Assembly: GCA_001784055.1 (NCBI GenBank)
Contig: MFOZ01000038.1
Location: forward strand, 268-24,203
Origin: Candidatus Levybacteria bacterium RIFCSPLOWO2_01_FULL_42_15
GTDB lineage: Bacteria > Patescibacteriota > Microgenomatia > Levybacterales > UBA12049
Reading direction: 5' to 3'
Length of the DNA stretch: 23,936 bases
Shown here: positions 1-8,153 of the stretch, in pieces
Layout of the letters: each line of letters begins with the position of its first letter
Position numbering within the stretch: position 1 is the stretch's first letter
The notes under the pieces: generated by a model
What the model was told of the DNA's origin: nothing
The model's input: the letters and a program-made list of their open reading frames with translations, nothing else
Databases searched by the model: none
Translations under genes and position numbers: made by a program

Positions 1-13
1 CAAGAAATTTCAT
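1..13 (-). CDS. 5' end of a gene leaving the window (possible second pilin)
   Basis: On the minus strand an ATG at 13 begins the peptide M-K-F-L and runs off the left edge. It lies downstream of the pilin gene in the same direction, 63 nt after its stop, with a TTGACA-like -35 box in front. The upstream pilin also starts M-K-F, and pilin genes often occur in tandem, so a second pilin-like gene is an inference. Only four codons are visible, so neither the frame nor the product can be confirmed. Confidence 0.3.
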
Positions 14-26
14 GTCTATATTACTA

Positions 27-55
27 ACTAAAACATATCCCTTTATTATTGTCAA
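27..55 (-). promoter_or_regulatory. putative promoter for the off-edge gene
   Basis: On the minus strand TTGACA (55-50) is followed after 17 nt by TTTAGT (32-27), a poor -10 box. The -35 is perfect and the distance to the ATG at 13 fits the short leaders of this window. Confidence 0.3.
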
Positions 56-75
56 TGTCCTGTAGTATTTTCCTT

Positions 76-600
76 TTATCTAGCGCACCAATAACATCCA
101 GTACTAGCCCCTGGGGTGCATGCGGTAACTCCATCGGATTTTACATTTGTTTGGGGAGAAGATGACTCCGCTTTTGATTCGGGATCATAACACACGGTCA
201 CAGGACCTGAAGAGCTCGTCTGTTGAGCTACATATAGCCCGCTTAATATTTTTGCTTGCGAAGAAAAGGTAGTCTTTAACTCACCGACATCTTGAAGACG
301 GATAACGCAAGGAAGAAAGCCTGGAGAAGCTAAAGACGCCTGATTACCGGCGCCTATAACAAGAGTCATGCATGGAGTTGGAAAAGATGTTGAAACTACC
401 CACGGAAAATCCCCATGTATCGTATAATATCGGGTGAGCGCGTTATGAAGCTCGAGCGCTGATGCTTTTTTATTGGCATCCGCGCCTTTTTTGAACTGTT
501 CAAGAGGATCAATAGTTGCCAGAAGCCCCAATGCCAATATTCCCAAGACGCCAATAACTACCAATAACTCAACTAGCGTAAACCCCTTTGAAAACTTCAT
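76..600 (-). CDS. type IV prepilin-like protein
   Basis: Encodes a 174-residue type IV pilin or pseudopilin. The class III signal is clear: a short basic leader (MKFSKG) is followed by FTLVELLVVIGVLGILALGL, so prepilin peptidase would cut after Gly6 and leave Phe1 and Glu5 in the mature hydrophobic helix. That helix anchors the subunit in the membrane before assembly. The rest is a globular domain with several cysteines, ending in a Cys-Tyr-Trp-Cys motif near the C-terminus that could form disulfides. I chose the ATG at 600 over a GTG at 621 because the GTG would lengthen the leader with hydrophobic residues and because a promoter lies just upstream of 600. It follows pilC in the same direction. 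Whether it is the major or a minor pilin cannot be told from the sequence. Confidence 0.9.
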   Translation of the reverse strand: MKFSKGFTLVELLVVIGVLGILALGLLATIDPLEQFKKGADANKKASALELHNALTRYYTIHGDFPWVVSTSFPTPCMTLVIGAGNQASLASPGFLPCVIRLQDVGELKTTFSSQAKILSGLYVAQQTSSSGPVTVCYDPESKAESSSPQTNVKSDGVTACTPGASTGCYWCAR

Positions 601-611
601 GCAATACCTTA

Positions 612-640
612 ATTCAAACACACTTTTTCTTGCTTGTCAA
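612..640 (-). promoter_or_regulatory. putative promoter of the pilin gene
   Basis: Minus strand: TTGACA (640-635), 17-nt spacer, TTGAAT (617-612, 4 of 6 matches to TATAAT). The predicted start of transcription is about 5 nt before the ATG at 600. It would let the pilin be expressed independently of pilB-pilT-pilC, which fits the high demand for a structural subunit. Confidence 0.5.
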
Positions 641-656
641 TAAAGCTATGACGTTA

Positions 657-1868
657 TTACTGGATTGATGAAACGAGTCCGTAAATGGGTGTTATGATTG
701 CGATAATCAAAAACGCAACGCCTATTCCCAAAACAACAAGAATAAACGGCTCAAGAAGGGTAGTGAGATTTTTTACCGTCTGGTCAACTTCCCGTTCAAA
801 ATAGTCGGACGCGCGCAAAAGCGACTCATCAAGCTTGCCTGTTTGCTCACCGATCTTTGCCATGGCAACCAAAATGGGAGGATACAGATAAGGAGACAGT
901 GCCATTGCCTCTCCCACGGATACTCCTTTTGCCACCTGTTGAGAAATAACCGAGATTGACGACCGATACAGAATGTTTGAGGAAGTTTCCGCGGTCTTGC
1001 GAAGCGATTCAACAATGGACGTCCCGCTTCCCACCATGAGCCCAAATGTTCTGGAAAATTCCGTAAGAATCGTCTGCCGAATCAATTTCCCAAATATCGG
1101 TATAACAAGAGAAAGCTTGTCAATGGCATATTTTCCCCCTTCAGTTTGATACCAGCGCTTCAAAAACGAAACGCCAATAACCAGTATTCCCACAACAAAG
1201 GGCCACCCGAGAATAAAGAAACGCGACGTCCCAATCACTATTTTAGTAACAAAAGGAAGCTCAACATTTAAGCTTACATACAAACTGGAAAGCTGAGGAA
1301 TCACAAATATCATCATTGCAAACAAAACCGCAATCATCATAACCACGATAACGGCAGGGTACACAAGAGCTGATCTGATGGTGTTTTTTAGGCGCTGTTC
1401 TTTTTCCAAATTTTCCGCAAGCCTTACGAGAACCTTTTCTAAAAGCCCTGATGCTTCTGCTGCCTTGATGAGAGAGACGTACACGGGGAAAAATACGTTT
1501 GGATATTTGGCAAGTCCGGCAGAAAAGGGCTTTCCATCCTCAATATCCGCGACAATCCCGTCAATTACCTCCATCATGGAGGTATTTTCCGTCTGTTCTT
1601 TTAATATCCGCAATGCCTCAATAAGCGTGAGCCCAGAGGTAAGAACGGAGGCAAGCTGTCTGGTAAAAAACACAACGTCCGCAAATTTTGGTTTGCTAGC
1701 GTACGCCTGGATTTTTGCAAAACCCCCTTCTTTGAGCCGTGCTATTCTCACTGGATACAGATTTTTGCTTCGTAAATACACCGCCGCCTGACTCGTGTCT
1801 TTTGCCTCAATAAGCCCTTCTACTTTTTTTCCGTCGGTTATTGAAACAGCAGTGTAGGAAAGCTTCAT
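657..1868 (-). CDS. pilC: type IV pilus inner-membrane platform protein PilC
   Basis: A 403-residue PilC/GspF-family polytopic membrane protein, the inner-membrane platform on which the PilB and PilT ATPases act. It has the usual order: an N-terminal region of about 60 residues, a first T2SSF domain (about 68-190) containing F-F-T-R-Q-L-A-S-V-L-T-S-G-L-T-L, a hydrophobic segment near 165-195, another near 215-235, a second T2SSF repeat (about 270-395) with E-F-S-R-T-F-G-L-M-V-G-S-G-T, and a C-terminal membrane helix. The length is normal for the family. Its ATG overlaps the pilT stop codon by 4 nt (ATGA), so it is probably translationally coupled to pilT within the pilB-pilT-pilC operon. Confidence 0.95.
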   Translation of the reverse strand: MKLSYTAVSITDGKKVEGLIEAKDTSQAAVYLRSKNLYPVRIARLKEGGFAKIQAYASKPKFADVVFFTRQLASVLTSGLTLIEALRILKEQTENTSMMEVIDGIVADIEDGKPFSAGLAKYPNVFFPVYVSLIKAAEASGLLEKVLVRLAENLEKEQRLKNTIRSALVYPAVIVVMMIAVLFAMMIFVIPQLSSLYVSLNVELPFVTKIVIGTSRFFILGWPFVVGILVIGVSFLKRWYQTEGGKYAIDKLSLVIPIFGKLIRQTILTEFSRTFGLMVGSGTSIVESLRKTAETSSNILYRSSISVISQQVAKGVSVGEAMALSPYLYPPILVAMAKIGEQTGKLDESLLRASDYFEREVDQTVKNLTTLLEPFILVVLGIGVAFLIIAIITPIYGLVSSIQ

Positions 1869-2944
1869 AAGCGGGAACCAAGAAGGCGCATGAGCTCTTC
1901 TTCATGAAGCGCGTAATTGCGAGCCACCTCTACGTTCACTTGTCCGTTGTTTACCAACTGGGCAAGCGCCTCGTCTATGGGGATCATGCCTGCTTGTTGC
2001 GAAGTCTGGATAATAGAGTCTATCATGTGGATTTTTCCTTCCCGTATATTGTTTGCCACCGCCGGAGTCCCCAAAAGAACCTCAACCGCCGGAATTCGTC
2101 CTCCTTCAATTCTGGGCAAAAGACGCTGAGAAATAATTCCTTTAAGAGTTGCGGCAAGCTGAAGCCTGATTTGGCTTTGCTGATGAGGAGGAAACGAATC
2201 AACAATCCGATCAACGCTTTGCGCCGCCGAGTTGGTATGGAGGGTGGAAAACACCAAATGCCCGGTTTCCGCAATCGTGATAGCGGCAGCCATAGTGTCG
2301 GCATCACGCATTTCTCCAATTAAAACTACGTCAGGATCTTCCCTAAGGGCCGATTTGAGCGCGAGAGACCATGAGTGAGTATCAACACCCATTTCTCTTT
2401 GGGACACAATGCTCTTCCCCTTGGGGTACACATACTCAATAGGATCCTCAATGGTAAGTATGTGGGTGAAACGATTGAGGTTGATCTCATTAATAATAGA
2501 GGCAAGCGTTGTTGATTTTCCGTGCCCGGTGGGTCCCGTAACCAGAATAAATCCCTGCACAAGGCTTGCAAACTCATGGCAGATTTTGGGCAGATTAAGT
2601 TCTTCTATGGTTTTTATTCCAAGGGGTAAAAAGCGGAAAGCCCCGGCAAGCGCTCCTTTTTGGTAGTATATGTTTACCCGAAACCTTCCCGTAGCCTCCA
2701 AAGCAGTATTCTGTCCAATTCCAATCGAGAAATCAAGTTCCTTATTGGCAAGCAGAAGCTCTTTTTGCTCTATACTCAAAAGAGAAAATACCATCTCCTC
2801 CAGTACCTCTTTGGTGAGAGGCGGATATTCGGTAAGGGGGGCAAGACTTCCATCAACGCGAAGCGATGGCGCTATCCCCGCAATAAGGTGCAGATCTGAC
2901 GCATTTTTTTGGATGGTAAGCGTAAGAAGTGATCGAATATCCAT
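1865..2944 (-). CDS. pilT: type IV pilus retraction ATPase PilT
   Basis: A 359-residue hexameric retraction ATPase of the type IV pilus. It shows the PilT N-terminal signature (K-N-A-S-D-L-H-L, 13-20), Walker A GPTGHGKST at 137-145 (His replaces the more usual Ser; the Lys and Ser/Thr are kept), a Walker B region D-P-D-V-V-L-I-G-E-M-R-D, and the His box A-E-T-G-H-L-V-F-S-T-L-H-T-N followed by A-A-Q-S-V-D-R-I-V-D, typical of PilT rather than PilB. I start at the ATG at 2944 because M-D-I-R-S-L-L begins like known PilT proteins. An in-frame TTG at 2965 would overlap pilB by 14 nt and add seven residues with no family support. It sits between pilB and pilC. Confidence 0.95.
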   Translation of the reverse strand: MDIRSLLTLTIQKNASDLHLIAGIAPSLRVDGSLAPLTEYPPLTKEVLEEMVFSLLSIEQKELLLANKELDFSIGIGQNTALEATGRFRVNIYYQKGALAGAFRFLPLGIKTIEELNLPKICHEFASLVQGFILVTGPTGHGKSTTLASIINEINLNRFTHILTIEDPIEYVYPKGKSIVSQREMGVDTHSWSLALKSALREDPDVVLIGEMRDADTMAAAITIAETGHLVFSTLHTNSAAQSVDRIVDSFPPHQQSQIRLQLAATLKGIISQRLLPRIEGGRIPAVEVLLGTPAVANNIREGKIHMIDSIIQTSQQAGMIPIDEALAQLVNNGQVNVEVARNYALHEEELMRLLGSRL

Positions 2945-2951
2945 ATAATCT

Positions 2952-4739
2952 CTATTCCTGGGCAACCCTTATGACTTCCTCAACGGTTGTTGTTCCCTTA
3001 AGTACTTTAATATACCCGTCTTGCTTCATGGTAATCATACCCTCCAGAATTGCCTGTTTTTCAATAGTTGCGCTGTCCGGGTGTTGTAGTATAAGCTGGG
3101 CAATTTTTTCCGAAACCGGCATGACCTCAAAAATGCCAACCCGCCCCAAATATCCCGAGCTTCCGCACTCTTGACAGCCTTTTCCTCTATAGATATTCAC
3201 CTGGGGAAGGTTTTGAGGGAAAAGAACTCCCAAAGACGTTTTGATCTCCTCAATGATAGAGGAGGGGGGAGCATATGCTTCTTTACACGCTGAACAAATT
3301 TTGCGCACAATACGCTGTCCCACTAAAGCGTTCATTGTAGAGGCAAGAAGAAAGCTTTCCGCGCCCAAGTCCAGAAGACGAGGAAGCGCCCCTGAAGCAT
3401 TAGACGTATGGAGGGTCGAGAATACCAAATGCCCGGTGAGCGCTGCCTGCAGAGCAAGATCCGTGGTTTCCTGATCACGAATCTCTCCCACCAAAATGAT
3501 ATTGGGATCTTGCCTAAGAAACGCCCGCAAGCCGGAGGCAAACGAGAGACCTACGGCTGAATTTACCTGCACTTGATTAATTCCCGGAATTTGATACTCC
3601 ACCGGATCTTCCAAGGAAAGAATGTTCACCCGTGTGGTGTTAAGCCGGGAAAGAGTTGAATAAAGCGTTGTGGTTTTACCACTTCCTGTTGGACCGCAGA
3701 CAATAATGATGCCGTGAGGCCGAAGCATCATCGTCTCCAAGCTGCGAAGAGATGTTCCTTCAAGACCGAGTTCTAAAAGAGTTGGGATGCCGCCCGATTT
3801 TCTCAGAAGCCTCATGACAATTTTTTCTCCAAACACCGTGGGCAAAACCGAGATACGAAGATCTACCTCATTATCCGCAACTTTAAAATTGAACCGCCCG
3901 TCCTGGGGAATTCTATGCTCGTCTATCTTAAGATCCGATAAGATTTTAATGCGAGAAACAACAGCCTCTTGTACCCGTTTGGGGAGGCTGAGTCTGTCGT
4001 ATAAAATGCCGTCAATGCGGTAACGAACCCGGACTCTATCCTCATGAGGCTCAATATGGACGTCTGATGCTCTACTGGTTACCGCGTATTCAAGAATGGT
4101 TGATACGATTTTGGCAATGGGCGCGTCATTAATAATTTTTGCTATTTGGGCGCTATCAATGGTCTTTACCTTTGCGCTTTTTTCTTCTGTTTCCTTGAGC
4201 GCAAGACCAACCTCTCCTACCAGCTGTTGACGGTACTGGGTAAAGATTGCCTTTGCTACCTCGGAGGGAGCTGCCGCGAATGTCTTAATAAGAAGTCCTG
4301 TTTTTTGGCGCACAAACTGGATAGCCACCAAGTCAACCGGATTACCCATGGCAACACTAAGCGACTTGGTCTTTTCGTCATATTGAAAAGGAATAAGAGA
4401 AAACCGCTCGGCAACTGCTCGTGGAATAAGATTGATCGCGTCCGGGGCAAAAGAGGTAGTTGCCAGCGCAATAAAGGGAATCCCTAACAGTTTTGCCCGA
4501 GATGCGGCGAGCGCCGCCTCAGGAATAGTCCCAAGCGATTCAATAACAGACTCCTGGGATTTTTCCTCACTTGCGCTTTTTACCTTAATTTCGTTATATT
4601 GATCCTGCGTGATAGTGCCACTGCCAAGCAACACATCCGCTAGCGTTTGGTGAGTCGGCATTGGATTAGAAAAGGCTGACAAGCCGCTTGTTTTGGGAGC
4701 TTGAGGACTCTGAGAAACATGGGAAACTGGAGTAGGCAT
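2952..4739 (-). CDS. pilB: type IV pilus assembly ATPase PilB
   Basis: A 595-residue pilus extension ATPase of the GspE/PilB family. In order it has a low-complexity N-terminus (about 30 residues), an MshE-type N-domain (about 30-165), the arginine-rich N2 domain with S-D-V-H-I-E-P and R-Y-R-I-D-G (about 222-245), Walker A GPTGSGKTTT at 349-358 (Lys355), Walker B with I-L-V-G-E-I-R-D near 415-422, the His box L-T-G-H-L-V-F-S-T-L-H-T, and a zinc-binding tetracysteine (Cys482, Cys485, Cys522, Cys525). Length and motifs are complete. It heads the minus-strand pilus operon and is divergent from the delta'-like gene. The start at 4739 is 7 nt from a predicted -10 box, so the transcript is probably leaderless. 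Confidence 0.95.
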   Translation of the reverse strand: MPTPVSHVSQSPQAPKTSGLSAFSNPMPTHQTLADVLLGSGTITQDQYNEIKVKSASEEKSQESVIESLGTIPEAALAASRAKLLGIPFIALATTSFAPDAINLIPRAVAERFSLIPFQYDEKTKSLSVAMGNPVDLVAIQFVRQKTGLLIKTFAAAPSEVAKAIFTQYRQQLVGEVGLALKETEEKSAKVKTIDSAQIAKIINDAPIAKIVSTILEYAVTSRASDVHIEPHEDRVRVRYRIDGILYDRLSLPKRVQEAVVSRIKILSDLKIDEHRIPQDGRFNFKVADNEVDLRISVLPTVFGEKIVMRLLRKSGGIPTLLELGLEGTSLRSLETMMLRPHGIIIVCGPTGSGKTTTLYSTLSRLNTTRVNILSLEDPVEYQIPGINQVQVNSAVGLSFASGLRAFLRQDPNIILVGEIRDQETTDLALQAALTGHLVFSTLHTSNASGALPRLLDLGAESFLLASTMNALVGQRIVRKICSACKEAYAPPSSIIEEIKTSLGVLFPQNLPQVNIYRGKGCQECGSSGYLGRVGIFEVMPVSEKIAQLILQHPDSATIEKQAILEGMITMKQDGYIKVLKGTTTVEEVIRVAQE

Positions 4740-4746
4740 TGCTTTT

Positions 4747-4776
4747 ATAGTAGGGAAAATGTGTATATAATGTCAA
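4747..4776 (-). promoter_or_regulatory. putative promoter of the pil operon
   Basis: Minus strand: TTGACA (4776-4771), 18-nt spacer, TACTAT (4752-4747). The -10 ends 7 nt before the pilB ATG, predicting an mRNA that starts at or next to the start codon. The -35 overlaps the -10 of the opposing promoter at 4766-4771, so the two divergent promoters probably compete. Confidence 0.6.
4766..4771 (+). promoter_or_regulatory. putative -10 box for the delta'-like gene
   Basis: A perfect TATAAT lies 20 nt before the ATG at 4792, and no convincing -35 is visible. No Shine-Dalgarno sequence precedes the ATG; the leader ends in a T-rich stretch (GTTTTATG). Confidence 0.5.
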
Positions 4777-4791
4777 GAAAGATGTAGTTTT

Positions 4792-5469
4792 ATGCAAAGT
4801 ATTATCGTAATTGGCAAATCACAGGGAGAGCGACATAAACAAGCGCTTGCGCTATGTGAAGGGATTGATGGCTTTGACATACGCGTTATAGAAAGTGAAA
4901 AAGCAATCGGCATTGACGAAATTCGCACTCTTAGGCAAACTATCCTCCTTACGCCTTTGAAAGGCGTAAGACGCGCTTTTGTTATTCACGCAACAGAGGG
5001 AATGACCATTCAAGCCCAAAACGCGTTTCTTAAAACACTGGAAGAACCCCCTGTTCATGCCCTGCTTATTATTACTGCCAGCTCAAAAGATATATTTTTA
5101 CCAACGGTACTTTCTCGATGTCACATAAGATTGATAAAACAAGAAGATCAATCAGAAAAGATTATAAAACTTGATCAAAGTAATGAATTTATACTTAGTT
5201 TAATGTCTAAAGATTTAAAAAAGAGTCTAAAAATTGCTCAAGATTTTGGAAAAACAAAACAAGAAACTCTTGCTTTTACAGAACAATCAATGCAGTCTCT
5301 TCAAGTCTTTTTACACGAAGGGTGGGGCAAGCGCGATAGAATCTCTCTAATTTCTTGCGTGGACGCGTTGAAAAATTTACAAGACGCCTACGTACTTCTG
5401 TCAACAACAAATGTAAATCCGCGCTTCATTCTTGAAGCAGTCTTGCTAAGATTGCCTCAGACGAACTAA
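4792..5469 (+). CDS. holB: DNA polymerase III delta'-like clamp-loader subunit
   Basis: A 225-residue protein related to the delta' (HolB) subunit of the clamp loader, which helps open the sliding clamp onto primed DNA. The visible family motifs are N-A-F-L-K-T-L-E-E-P-P (77-87) and the S-R-C triad at 108-110, whose arginine acts in trans on the neighbouring ATPase subunit. The N-terminus lacks a functional P-loop (it reads I-G-K-S-Q-G-E-R-H), as expected for a delta'-type subunit. It is much shorter than the usual 300 or more residues: the first part of the AAA+ fold and the collar domain are reduced. It begins a plus-strand run ahead of gyrB, 54 nt away. A short DnaX-related protein is the alternative; delta' is favoured because the P-loop is lost. 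Confidence 0.8.
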   Translation: MQSIIVIGKSQGERHKQALALCEGIDGFDIRVIESEKAIGIDEIRTLRQTILLTPLKGVRRAFVIHATEGMTIQAQNAFLKTLEEPPVHALLIITASSKDIFLPTVLSRCHIRLIKQEDQSEKIIKLDQSNEFILSLMSKDLKKSLKIAQDFGKTKQETLAFTEQSMQSLQVFLHEGWGKRDRISLISCVDALKNLQDAYVLLSTTNVNPRFILEAVLLRLPQTN

Positions 5470-5498
5470 TTCTGACGCTGGAAAAAAAGCAGCTATTT

Positions 5499-5507
5499 TG
5501 ATATAAT
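5499..5507 (+). promoter_or_regulatory. extended -10 promoter of gyrB
   Basis: TGATATAAT is a perfect extended -10 (TG-N-TATAAT), 16 nt before the gyrB ATG. There is no clear -35, as is common for extended -10 promoters. The predicted leader is about 10 nt with no Shine-Dalgarno sequence. Confidence 0.65.
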
Positions 5508-5523
5508 AGAGAAATATAACTTT

Positions 5524-7515
5524 ATGCCATCAAAAAAACAGTCACTCTCTCCTCAAAAATCTACTGCATCATCTCAGTCAGAGTATTCCGCAAAACATAT
5601 TCAGGTTTTAGAGGGGCTTGAACCGGTACGAAAACGCCCCGGCATGTATATTGGATCCACCGATGTCATGGGACTTCACGAGACATTAAGAGAGCTTATT
5701 GATAACGCGGTTGATGAAGCGCTTGGCGGTTTTGCAAAAAACGTGTGGATTCTTCTCAATAAAGACGGAGACACAACTGTTGTGGATGATGGACGAGGGA
5801 TTCCGGTAGACAATATGAAAGGTTTTAGGAAATCGGCGCTTGAGATTGTTATGACAAAGCTTCACGCGGGCGGAAAATTTGGCGGATCCGCGTATAAAGT
5901 GTCGGGGGGACTGCATGGGGTTGGAGCATCGGTGGTAAACGCTCTTTCCAAATCCATGTGGGTTGAGGTGCGAAGAAACAATAAGTTGTTTCGCCAAACG
6001 TACGAGCGTGGAATCCCCACGTCAAAGGTAAAAGAAGTTTCTGTATCCCTTTTACCAAAAAAAATGTTTTTAGAATCTCTTTCTACGGGAACTACCGCTA
6101 CGTTTGTTCCGGATGATACTATTTTTTCAACTACAAAGTTTGAATTTGAGACCATAAAAAAGACAATCCGCGAACGCGCGTATCTTGTTCCCGCGCTTTA
6201 TTTCCATCTCTATGACATGAGAGACGATCAGACTCAGGAAGTTCACTATTATTTTGAAGGGGGAATTCAATCGCTTGTGGAAAAAATTAATGAGAATAAA
6301 ATTGATCTTCATAAAACAGTTTTTATTCGTAAAAAAGAAGGCGACGTAGAGGTGGAAGTCGCGCTTCAATATAATGACGGATACGCAGAAAACGTAGAAA
6401 GTTATGTAAACGTCATCAATACGGTAAACGGAGGAACCCACTTAACAGGATTTCGTATGGCATTAACCCGAGCCATCAATGACTATGGGAAAAAAATCGG
6501 AAGTCTTAAGGATGAGGAGGATTCCATTGTGGGGGATGATACCAGAGAGGGGCTAACCGCTGTTTTGTTTGTCAAGATGCCCCAAGACAAGATCCAATTT
6601 GAAGGGCAAACAAAGGGAAAGCTGGGAAACTCCGAAATCCAACCCCTTGTCCAACAGATTGTCAAAGAAGGATTAGGCGTGTATTTTGAAGAAAATCCTT
6701 CCGATGGGCGCAGGATTTTAGAAAAGGTCTATCTTGCCGCTCGCGCCCGCCTCGCGGCAAAGGCGGCAAGGGAGGCTATTTTGCGAAAAGGGGCGCTTGA
6801 AGGATCCTCTCTTCCGGGAAAGCTTGCGGATTGCCAGGAAAAAAATCCGTCCGCATCCGAACTCTACATTGTGGAAGGAGACTCCGCGGGAGGATCCGCA
6901 AAGATGGGACGGGACAGAAAGTTTCAGGCAATTCTTCCCATTGGAGGGAAAATATTAAACACGGAACGCGCCCGGCTTGATAAAATCATTGAGTTTGAAG
7001 AGCTCAAAAATCTTATTATTGCCTTAGGAATGGGTATTGGAGAAAGCATTAATTTTGAAAAGCTTCGCTATCATCGAATTATTATTATGACCGATGCGGA
7101 TGTTGACGGCGAACATATAGAAACGCTCATTCTTACCTTTTTCTACCGACATCTTCCTGAGATTATAAAAAACGGTTTTCTGTATATTGCACAACCTCCT
7201 CTCTACAAGATCCAATCGGGAAAAACGATCAATTACGCCTACTCTGACGCAGAAAAAGAAAGAATTCTTGCAAAACCTGCGGCAGGAAGTAAAACACCCA
7301 CGTTTTCAATACAAAGGTATAAAGGACTCGGAGAAATGAACCCTGAGCAACTGTGGGAAACCACCATGAATCCCAACAATAGAGTCCTCAAGCAAATAAC
7401 CATAGAAGACGCCGAAGAAACAGACGCGGTGTTTACCATGCTTATGGGAGATGATGTTCCGCCGCGCAAACACTTTATCCAGACGAATGCGAAGCAAGCT
7501 ATATTGGATGTATGA
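5524..7515 (+). CDS. gyrB: DNA gyrase subunit B
   Basis: The 663-residue ATPase subunit of DNA gyrase, which drives negative supercoiling. The GHKL ATPase domain shows Glu57 and Asn61 (E-L-I-D-N), D-D-G-R-G-I-P from 88, G-G-L-H-G-V-G-A-S and the transducer-domain Q-T-K-G-K-L-G-N lysine. The Toprim domain has E-G-D-S-A-G-G (Glu451) and the metal-binding D-A-D-V-D (524-528). The C-terminal Q-R-Y-K-G-L-G-E-M-N-P-E-Q-L-W-E-T-T block is intact. Length is that of the short, non-enterobacterial GyrB type. An N-terminal tail of about 25 Ser/Lys/Gln-rich residues precedes the conserved start of the domain. Naming it GyrB rather than ParE rests mainly on the gyrA gene one position downstream. Confidence 0.96.
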   Translation: MPSKKQSLSPQKSTASSQSEYSAKHIQVLEGLEPVRKRPGMYIGSTDVMGLHETLRELIDNAVDEALGGFAKNVWILLNKDGDTTVVDDGRGIPVDNMKGFRKSALEIVMTKLHAGGKFGGSAYKVSGGLHGVGASVVNALSKSMWVEVRRNNKLFRQTYERGIPTSKVKEVSVSLLPKKMFLESLSTGTTATFVPDDTIFSTTKFEFETIKKTIRERAYLVPALYFHLYDMRDDQTQEVHYYFEGGIQSLVEKINENKIDLHKTVFIRKKEGDVEVEVALQYNDGYAENVESYVNVINTVNGGTHLTGFRMALTRAINDYGKKIGSLKDEEDSIVGDDTREGLTAVLFVKMPQDKIQFEGQTKGKLGNSEIQPLVQQIVKEGLGVYFEENPSDGRRILEKVYLAARARLAAKAAREAILRKGALEGSSLPGKLADCQEKNPSASELYIVEGDSAGGSAKMGRDRKFQAILPIGGKILNTERARLDKIIEFEELKNLIIALGMGIGESINFEKLRYHRIIIMTDADVDGEHIETLILTFFYRHLPEIIKNGFLYIAQPPLYKIQSGKTINYAYSDAEKERILAKPAAGSKTPTFSIQRYKGLGEMNPEQLWETTMNPNNRVLKQITIEDAEETDAVFTMLMGDDVPPRKHFIQTNAKQAILDV

Positions 7516-7536
7516 TTTATATAGAATAGTACATAG

Positions 7537-7545
7537 AGGAGGTGA
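7537..7545 (+). promoter_or_regulatory. strong Shine-Dalgarno sequence before ppa
   Basis: AGGAGGTGA is a near-perfect anti-16S match. It ends 12 nt before the ATG at 7558, slightly farther than optimal. It is the only canonical Shine-Dalgarno sequence I found in the window, where most genes have short or leaderless 5' ends. Confidence 0.7.
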
Positions 7546-7557
7546 AACAATAAGTAT

Positions 7558-8067
7558 ATGAATGTATCAGCAGGAAAGAATGCGCCACAAGGAGAAATAA
7601 ATGTATTTGTTGAGATTCCAAAAGATTCAAATATCAAATACGAGCTTGACAAAGAAAGCGGCATTGTGTTTGTGGATCGGTTCTTGCATACTGCCATGAG
7701 ATATCCGTTTAACTACGGCTTCATTCCAAACACGTTGAGCGAAGATGGTGATCCGATTGACGTGTTAGTTTTAAGCGAATATTCCGTTGCGGTGGGAACG
7801 GTGATTCCATCGGTTGTGATTGGCATGCTGGACATGGAAGATGAGGCGGGAGGAGATGTAAAAATACTTGCCGTGCCACACTCAAAGATTGATCCCTTGT
7901 ACGGAGAGTTGACTATGGAGACGCTTCCTAAGGCGATCAAGAACAAAATCAAACACTTTTTTGAAAACTACAAAACGCTGGAACCCGAAAAATGGGTAAA
8001 AATCAAGGAGTGGAAAGGGAAAGAAGTGGCCCTTAAAACAGTACAAAAGTCGCTTACCAGCCGATAG
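7558..8067 (+). CDS. ppa: inorganic pyrophosphatase (family I)
   Basis: A 169-residue soluble family I inorganic pyrophosphatase, which hydrolyses PPi to two phosphates and pulls nucleic-acid and nucleotide synthesis forward. The signature D-G-D-P-I-D-V-L (63-70) supplies Asp63, Asp65 and Asp68, and E-D-E-A-G-G-D (94-100) supplies Asp95 and Asp100, the usual metal-binding carboxylates. The R-Y-P-x-N-Y-G-F-I-P motif and F-F-E-N-Y-K near the C-terminus are also present. Length is typical of bacterial forms. It lies between gyrB and gyrA. The ATG is set by the strong Shine-Dalgarno sequence upstream and the family's usual N-terminus. Confidence 0.95.
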   Translation: MNVSAGKNAPQGEINVFVEIPKDSNIKYELDKESGIVFVDRFLHTAMRYPFNYGFIPNTLSEDGDPIDVLVLSEYSVAVGTVIPSVVIGMLDMEDEAGGDVKILAVPHSKIDPLYGELTMETLPKAIKNKIKHFFENYKTLEPEKWVKIKEWKGKEVALKTVQKSLTSR

Positions 8068-8153
8068 TCACATCTTAAACGTAGTGCTTTCATCGCACGT
8101 GAGATATTTTGTTGGCGGAAAAAGGGTATTAAGAAATTAAAAATTTTCTTTTT

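Noticed and set aside
1378..1791. 137-residue plus-strand open frame
   Set aside because: Antisense to the first half of pilC, which is clearly the real gene.
4504..4525. GCGGCGAGCGCCGCC in pilB as another copy of the carB/pyrC element
   Set aside because: It encodes a normal Ala-rich part of the PilB N-domain and shares only the short GGCGAGCG word with the element.
8079..8100. Possible stem-loop between ppa and gyrA (GTGC and GCAC arms)
   Set aside because: Only about four pairs without bulges and no T-run, so neither a terminator nor a riboswitch can be supported.
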